Assembly (NCBI GenBank): GCA_035540915.1
Contig: DATLFQ010000047.1
Span: 1-9,372 of the forward strand
Source: DATLFQ01 sp035540915
Lineage (GTDB): Bacteria > Actinomycetota > Acidimicrobiia > Acidimicrobiales > GCA-2861595
Direction: 5' to 3'
Length of the DNA stretch: 9,372 nucleotides
The notes under the pieces were generated by a model that searched no databases, was not told where the DNA came from, and was given only the letters and a program-made list of their open reading frames with translations. The position numbers and the translations under genes were made by a program. Shown here one piece after another: positions 6,212 through 9,372 of this stretch; within the stretch, counting starts at the first letter, position 1, and each line of letters opens with the position of its first letter.

Positions 6212-6457
6212 TCAGGACGAGACGGGTGCCGCCAGACGACGCTCGAGGTCGTCCAGCAGCTCGATCAGCTCGGTTCCGGAGAACAGGTCACGCTCGATGG
6301 TGAGCGTGAGGTAGCTCTCCACCAGCTGGCGGGCCGGTCCGGCTGTCAGCTCGCCGTACAGGTCGAACAGGCGGCCCTGGACACGCGAGGCACTGAAGTA
6401 GGCCTCGCCACCGGCGGCGTGGCGCCAGTCCTCGATGAGCTGGTCGATCGTTTCCAT
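6212..6457 (-). CDS. Small acidic helical hypothetical protein
   Basis: This 81-residue product is acidic and predicted mostly helical (METIDQLIEDWRHAAG, then SRVQGRLFDLYGELTAGP, ESYLTLTIERDLFSG and ELIELLDDLERRLAA). It has no Cys, signal peptide or membrane segment. The balanced composition with Tyr, Phe, Ile and Trp, unlike the Arg/Pro/Ala shadow frames around it, argues that it is a real gene. ATG 6457 is the natural start. It diverges from sufB across 146 bases. A possible -10 (TAGCGT on the minus strand, 6478-6473) lies 15 bases upstream. I do not recognise the family. Its position beside sufB may be chance, or it may be an accessory factor of that locus. Confidence 0.6.
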   Translation of the reverse strand: METIDQLIEDWRHAAGGEAYFSASRVQGRLFDLYGELTAGPARQLVESYLTLTIERDLFSGTELIELLDDLERRLAAPVSS

Positions 6458-6480
6458 ACGCTGTGTCCAACAACGCTACC

Positions 6481-6503
6481 GCCCCCGGCTGTTCCCGGGG
6501 GGC
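6481..6503. other. GC-rich dyad in the divergent region before sufB
   Basis: CCCCCGG (6482-6488) and CCGGGGG (6495-6501) are exact inverted repeats around CTGTTC. The site lies between the two divergent genes, outside the likely transcribed part of either, so if functional it is more likely a DNA-level operator than a terminator. Runs of C and G in so GC-rich a genome make chance occurrence plausible. Confidence 0.3.
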
Positions 6504-6532
6504 GCGGGGGATGGCAGGCGGCAGGTGGATTG

Positions 6533-6552
6533 TTACTATGGCGGTAGGGTAA
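6533..6552 (+). promoter_or_regulatory. Candidate sufB promoter and overlapping imperfect dyad
   Basis: This is the most AT-rich spot in the neighbourhood. TACTAT (6534-6539) and TAGGGT (6545-6550) are both TANNNT -10 candidates. The 20 bases from TTAC (6533) to GTAA (6552) form an imperfect palindrome matching at 12 of 20 positions, centred on the promoter, as an operator would be. With TAGGGT as the -10 the leader before sufB is about 47 bases. No clear -35 is seen. Confidence 0.4.
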
Positions 6553-6590
6553 ATCCAGGAGCCGGCTGCGCCGCCTGCCCGGTGCCCCAG

Positions 6591-6595
6591 AGGAG
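6591..6595 (+). promoter_or_regulatory. Shine-Dalgarno of sufB
   Basis: AGGAG ends eight bases before ATG 6604. It is the clearest Shine-Dalgarno in the window and fixes the sufB start. It contrasts with the neighbouring genes, which lack one. Confidence 0.7.
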
Positions 6596-6603
6596 CTGAT
6601 CGC

Positions 6604-8007
6604 ATGACCACCACAGAGCTCGACCTCGGTCGCTACAAGCTGGGCTGGGCCGACCAGTCCATCCAGTACGCGTTCACGCCCAAGAAGGGCGTCAACGAGG
6701 ACGTGGTCCGGGAGATCTCGTGGTGGAAGGGCGAGCCCGACTGGATGACGCAGTTCCGGTTGAAGGCGCTGCGCCACTTCGAGCGGATGCCGATGAAGCC
6801 GTGGTTCGCCGTGAACATGCCGGCCATCGACTTCGACGAGATCTACTACTACCTCAAGCCCTCCGGCGAGCAGGTCGACGACTGGGACGACCTGCCCGAG
6901 CAGATGAAGGCCACCTACGAGAAGCTCGGCATCCCCGAGGCGGAGCGCAAGTACCTCGCCGGGGTGACAGCCCAGTACGAATCGGAGGTCGTCTACCACA
7001 AGAACCGGGAGGACCTGGAGGCGCGGGGCATCCTGTTCTCGGACATGGACACCGCGATCCGGGAGCACCCCGACATCGTCCGGCGGTTCTTCGGCAAGAT
7101 CATCCCGCCCGGGGACAACAAGTTCGCCGCCCTGAACTCGGCGGTGTGGTCGGGCGGCAGCTTCATCTACGTCCCGCCCGGGGTGAACTGCGAGATGCCG
7201 CTCCAGGCCTACTTCCGGATCAACTCCGAGTACGCCGGCCAGTTCGAGCGCACGCTGATCATCGCCGACGAGGGCGCCCAGGTGCACTACATCGAGGGCT
7301 GCTCGGCGCCGGTCTACAGCGGCGACTCGCTGCACTCCGCAGTGGTCGAGCTGGTGGCCCTGCCGGGCGCCCGCATCACCTACACGACCATCCAGAACTG
7401 GTCGCCCAACGTCTACAACCTCGTCACCAAGCGGGCCCGGGCCGAGGCCGAGGCCCGGGTGGAGTGGATCGACGGCAACATCGGGTCGAAGCTGACGATG
7501 AAGTACCCGTCGGTCTACCTGATGGGCCCCAAGGCGTCGGGCGAGGTGCTGTCCGTCGCCTACGCCGGGCCGGGCCAGCACCAGGACGCCGGCGCCCAGA
7601 TGGTCCACGCAGCCCCCGAGACCACGTCCACCATCATCTCCAAGTCCATCTGCAAGGACGGCGGGCGCACCTCCTACCGTGGCAAGGTCCGGGTCGAGGA
7701 GGGCGCCACCGGCTCCAAGAGCTTCGTGCGCTGCGATGCCCTGTTGCTGGACGAGCACAGCCGCTCGGACACCTATCCGTACATGGAGATCGGCGAGCGG
7801 GATGCCCGCATCGGCCACGAGGCCACCGTCTCCAAGGTGGGAGACGAGCAGCTCTTCTACCTCATGAGCCGCGGCCTCTCAGAGGAGCAGGCCATGGGCA
7901 TGATCGTCAACGGCTTCATCGAGCCCATCACCCGCACCCTGCCCATGGAGTACGCGGTCGAGTGGAGCCGCCTGATCGAGCTGCAGATGGAGGGCTCGGT
8001 CGGGTAG
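6604..8007 (+). CDS. sufB: Fe-S cluster assembly scaffold protein SufB
   Basis: SufB is the scaffold subunit of the SufBCD complex that builds iron-sulfur clusters in the cytosol, working with SufD, the SufC ATPase and the SufS/SufU sulfur donors. The 467-residue product is full length for the actinobacterial type. It opens with the N-terminal region YKLGWADQSIQYAFTPKKGV, continues through the KNREDLEARGILFSDMD region and VPPGVNCEMPLQAYF, and passes into a long right-handed beta-helix. Cys377 in SFVRCDALLLDEHSRSDTYP is at the position of the essential cluster-forming cysteine of E. coli SufB. GHEATVSK (His405, Glu406) supplies the conserved residues at the SufB-SufD interface, and the end LIELQMEGSVG is characteristic. 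Neither sufD, sufC, sufS nor an upstream sufR-type regulator is adjacent: the next gene is 189 bases on and unrelated. Expression is probably controlled by the AT-rich region at 6533-6552. Confidence 0.97.
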   Translation: MTTTELDLGRYKLGWADQSIQYAFTPKKGVNEDVVREISWWKGEPDWMTQFRLKALRHFERMPMKPWFAVNMPAIDFDEIYYYLKPSGEQVDDWDDLPEQMKATYEKLGIPEAERKYLAGVTAQYESEVVYHKNREDLEARGILFSDMDTAIREHPDIVRRFFGKIIPPGDNKFAALNSAVWSGGSFIYVPPGVNCEMPLQAYFRINSEYAGQFERTLIIADEGAQVHYIEGCSAPVYSGDSLHSAVVELVALPGARITYTTIQNWSPNVYNLVTKRARAEAEARVEWIDGNIGSKLTMKYPSVYLMGPKASGEVLSVAYAGPGQHQDAGAQMVHAAPETTSTIISKSICKDGGRTSYRGKVRVEEGATGSKSFVRCDALLLDEHSRSDTYPYMEIGERDARIGHEATVSKVGDEQLFYLMSRGLSEEQAMGMIVNGFIEPITRTLPMEYAVEWSRLIELQMEGSVG

Positions 8008-8054
8008 AGCAGCTCGCCGCCGAGGTGGTCCGCATGGCCGGCGTTCCGGCGCCA

Positions 8055-8074
8055 CGTGCTCGCTGACGAGCGCG
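8055..8074 (+). terminator. Hairpin downstream of sufB
   Basis: CGTGCTCG (8055-8062) and CGAGCGCG (8067-8074) pair over eight positions with one T-G wobble and a CTGA loop, 48 bases beyond the sufB stop. There is no T-run. It is weaker than the next hairpin at 8127. Confidence 0.4.
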
Positions 8075-8126
8075 CAGGCCAGGTGCTCGGGGCGATGAAG
8101 GGGTGTTCCCGTTCCGCCCTCGCCGT

Positions 8127-8160
8127 GTGCGCGTCGGCCCGGATGCGGGCCTGTGCGCAC
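8127..8160 (+). terminator. Long hairpin, probable sufB terminator or leader structure
   Basis: The stem GTGCGC-GTC-GGCCCG (8127-8141) pairs with CGGGCC-TGT-GCGCAC (8146-8160) over a GATG loop: 12 Watson-Crick pairs, two G-U pairs and one C-U mismatch. No T-run follows. No gene is visible in 8008-8196; this region is mostly structured RNA potential. The right arm is shared with the next hairpin. Confidence 0.55.
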
Positions 8161-8179
8161 CCGGGAAGACCCGGGGTGC
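8157..8179 (+). terminator. Second hairpin sharing an arm with the first
   Basis: GCACCCGGG (8157-8165) pairs with CCCGGGGTGC (8170-8179) with one bulged G and an AAGA loop. It reuses 8157-8160 from the upstream hairpin, so the two compete. It ends five bases before the -10-like TACGAT of the next gene. Confidence 0.45.
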
Positions 8180-8183
8180 CGAA

Positions 8184-8189
8184 TACGAT
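8184..8189 (+). promoter_or_regulatory. -10-like element, probable leaderless start of the Cys4 gene
   Basis: TACGAT sits in a short AT-richer stretch (GAATACGATTGG) and ends seven bases before ATG 8197, so transcription probably begins at the start codon. There is no Shine-Dalgarno. It is the best of the TANNNT-to-start matches in this window. Confidence 0.5.
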
Positions 8190-8196
8190 TGGCACC

Positions 8197-8547
8197 ATGC
8201 CGATGCGCCGCGACTGCCGGCACTACGAGACGAGGACCTACGGCTCGGGCGACACCGTCCACTTCTGCCGCCTCGACCTGGCACCGGACGCGCCGTGGCG
8301 GTGCCCGGACGAGTGCCCCAAGTTCGAGTTCCGGGGCTTCGACGCCGGTTGGACCCACGGCAGCCTGGCCCGCAAGGCCCTTCCGGAGGATCCGCCCCGG
8401 CTCGACGCGGACACGGCGGCCCTGCTCGACCAGGCCGAGGACATCATCAATGCCGTCGGGGCCGAGGTCCTCTCGGAGGTCGAGCGGACCCGAGTGCTGC
8501 AGCGCGAGCCGCAGCCGCTCTGGAAACGGCTGTTCCGCCGCCGCTGA
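8197..8547 (+). CDS. Conserved-looking hypothetical protein with four N-terminal cysteines
   Basis: This 116-residue protein begins MPMRRDCRHYETRTYGSG. Cysteines at 7, 24, 36 and 40 (RDCRHY, HFCRLD, WRCPDECPKF) make a C-X16-C-X11-C-X3-C set that could bind zinc or an iron-sulfur cluster. The segment DLAPDAPWRCPDECPKFE is rich in Pro and aromatic residues and looks constrained. Residues about 70-105 form an acidic helix, and the C-terminus is basic (PLWKRLFRRR). There is no signal peptide or membrane segment. Start ATG 8197 is chosen over the open frame reaching back to 8056 because the longer version adds unlike sequence across the hairpins, and TACGAT lies seven bases before 8197. I recall similar proteins in Acidimicrobiia but cannot name a family. 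Its placement after sufB makes a metal or Fe-S link attractive, but that is inference. Confidence 0.72.
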   Translation: MPMRRDCRHYETRTYGSGDTVHFCRLDLAPDAPWRCPDECPKFEFRGFDAGWTHGSLARKALPEDPPRLDADTAALLDQAEDIINAVGAEVLSEVERTRVLQREPQPLWKRLFRRR

Positions 8548-8561
8548 CCCTGGCGGACGCG

Positions 8562-9372
8562 ATGCGGCGCCGGTTGGGACACCTGGCCGAGGCCCGCCCT
8601 GCACCCTCGCCGGTCGGCGCCGCCGCCGCCCTCGGCGGCGCCCTGCTGGCCGGAGCGTTGACCGCCGTGGCCTTCGACTCCTGGGCGGCGACCGGTTCGG
8701 CGGCGCTGGCGCTGGCCCTGACCGGGGGCGTGCTGGCGGCCGCCCTGCTGGCGCTGGCATCGCCGGCTTCGCTGCCCCGTCCGGTCGTGCCGGCGGCCGT
8801 CGCCGCGTCGGGCCTGGCGGTGCCGGCCTTCTCCTTCTTCACCGCCGGCGCCGGCGGTGACTTCCCCTCGCTGCGGCCGGTGGCGGTGCTTGCTGGCCTG
8901 GCCCTGGCGGCGCTGTACCTCGTGGGGCCGAGCCCGGGGCACACCTTTCACCTGGCTCTCCTGGCCGCCGCAGTCTGGCTGGGGGCCGTCGCCCTGACCG
9001 GGCCCGCCGGATTCCTGCTGCGCACCGGGACCCTGGCCGACGCCCTGGTCACCGCCGGCCTGGTGTCCGCCGCCGTCGGCGGAGCACAGCTGGCCGCCGG
9101 CCGCTGGCTCGATGGCGCCGGCTTGGCGGGGATGGCGACGCCGCTGCTGGGCGTCGGCGCCGCGGCCGCCACCGCGGGTGCCACGGTGGTCTGGATCGAG
9201 GCGGGACCGCCGGCCGCCGTCGCACCCAGGAGCGCCGCGCCGTGCTGTGGGCCGCGGTCGCGGCGGCCACCGCCGCCGCCGTCGCCCTGGCCGATGCCGT
9301 CGTTCCCGGCCGCGCCGTCGCGCCGAAGGCCCTGGTGGTCGCCGCGCTGGGCGCCTGCGTGGTCCTGGGCAC
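8562..9372 (+). CDS. Multi-pass membrane protein of unknown function, runs off the window and probably frameshifted
   Basis: From ATG 8562 the frame encodes a basic N-terminus (MRRRLGHLAEARPAP), then repeated hydrophobic segments rich in Ala, Leu, Gly and Val at about residues 18-36, 44-66, 74-94, 105-121, 128-147, 158-179 and 190-211, with short loops (FTAGAGGDFP, GPSPGHTF). No catalytic or binding motif is recognised. After WIEAG (211-215, near 9206) the same frame turns into Pro/Arg/Trp-rich sequence (PRSRRPPPPP), while the frame reached by adding one base reads a basic loop (AGRRRTQERR) followed by new membrane-like sequence (AVLWAAVAAATAAAVALAD) to the window end. This suggests a missing G in the GGG at 9203-9205. 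The start lies 14 bases after the Cys4 gene stop with no clear Shine-Dalgarno, so the two are probably one transcript. The 3' end is outside the window. Confidence 0.65.
   Translation, partial: MRRRLGHLAEARPAPSPVGAAAALGGALLAGALTAVAFDSWAATGSAALALALTGGVLAAALLALASPASLPRPVVPAAVAASGLAVPAFSFFTAGAGGDFPSLRPVAVLAGLALAALYLVGPSPGHTFHLALLAAAVWLGAVALTGPAGFLLRTGTLADALVTAGLVSAAVGGAQLAAGRWLDGAGLAGMATPLLGVGAAAATAGATVVWIEAGPPAAVAPRSAAPCCGPRSRRPPPPPSPWPMPSFPAAPSRRRPWWSPRWAPAWSWA

Noticed and set aside
6346..7818. Long open minus-strand frame opposite sufB (about 490 codons).
   Set aside because: It mirrors a full-length, highly conserved SufB and has a repetitive Val/Leu/Asp/His composition with no motif.
8056..8196. 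Longer N-terminus for the Cys4 protein from 8056.
   Set aside because: It would translate through two strong hairpins, adds dissimilar sequence, and ignores the -10-like element seven bases before 8197.
9270..9290. CCG-type triplet run resembling a microsatellite.
   Set aside because: In the membrane-like frame it encodes ordinary Ala-rich sequence, and runs of G/C triplets are common throughout this window.
1..9372. CRISPR arrays, insertion sequences, tRNA or rRNA genes, att sites.
   Set aside because: No spaced direct repeats, transposase motifs, cloverleaf or rRNA sequence was seen on either strand.

Overview
This is a very GC-rich window dominated by G/C third codon positions. It carries the short actinobacterial-type MutY, an actinobacterial-style SufB, a MauE-like membrane protein, and several genes whose start codons sit 6-9 bases after a TANNNT motif with no Shine-Dalgarno, as expected for leaderless transcripts. 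Together these point to an Actinomycetota chromosome, and I infer an Acidimicrobiia-like lineage. Almost all of it looks like chromosomal housekeeping and accessory metabolism. I see no mobile element, CRISPR array, tRNA, rRNA or phage gene.

Layout. (a) 1-146 minus: the N-terminus of a SAM-dependent methyltransferase, cut by the window edge. It diverges from (b) 180-998 plus, a lipoprotein with a helical domain and a pilin-like C-terminus, followed by (c) mutY (1025-1897), which ends at a strong hairpin (1906-1946). (d) 2015-2979 plus: a flavin reductase-domain protein coupled by a TGATG stop/start overlap to a MauE-like membrane protein. (e) 2989-3540 plus: a divergent RmlC-type cupin epimerase. 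(f) A hairpin at 3534-3567 lies between converging genes. (g) 5997-3648 minus: oligopeptidase B overlapping a small J-domain protein. (h) 6018-6206 plus and 6457-6212 minus: two small convergent hypothetical genes. (i) 6604-8007 plus: sufB with its own upstream region. (j) 8008-8196: a gap filled with strong hairpins. (k) 8197-8547 plus: a four-cysteine conserved hypothetical. (l) 8562 to the window end: a multi-pass membrane protein that seems to change frame near 9203.

Functionally the window holds DNA repair (MutY removes A opposite 8-oxoG), iron-sulfur cluster assembly (SufB; MutY is itself a 4Fe-4S enzyme), peptide degradation and chaperone partnering (oligopeptidase B plus J-protein), and sugar/cupin and flavin chemistry. 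No single dedicated new system is evident. The best leads are the Asp-to-Glu change at the MutY catalytic position, the two-domain lipoprotein, the overlapping hairpins between sufB and the Cys4 gene, the isolated sufB, and the apparent frameshift at the right end.
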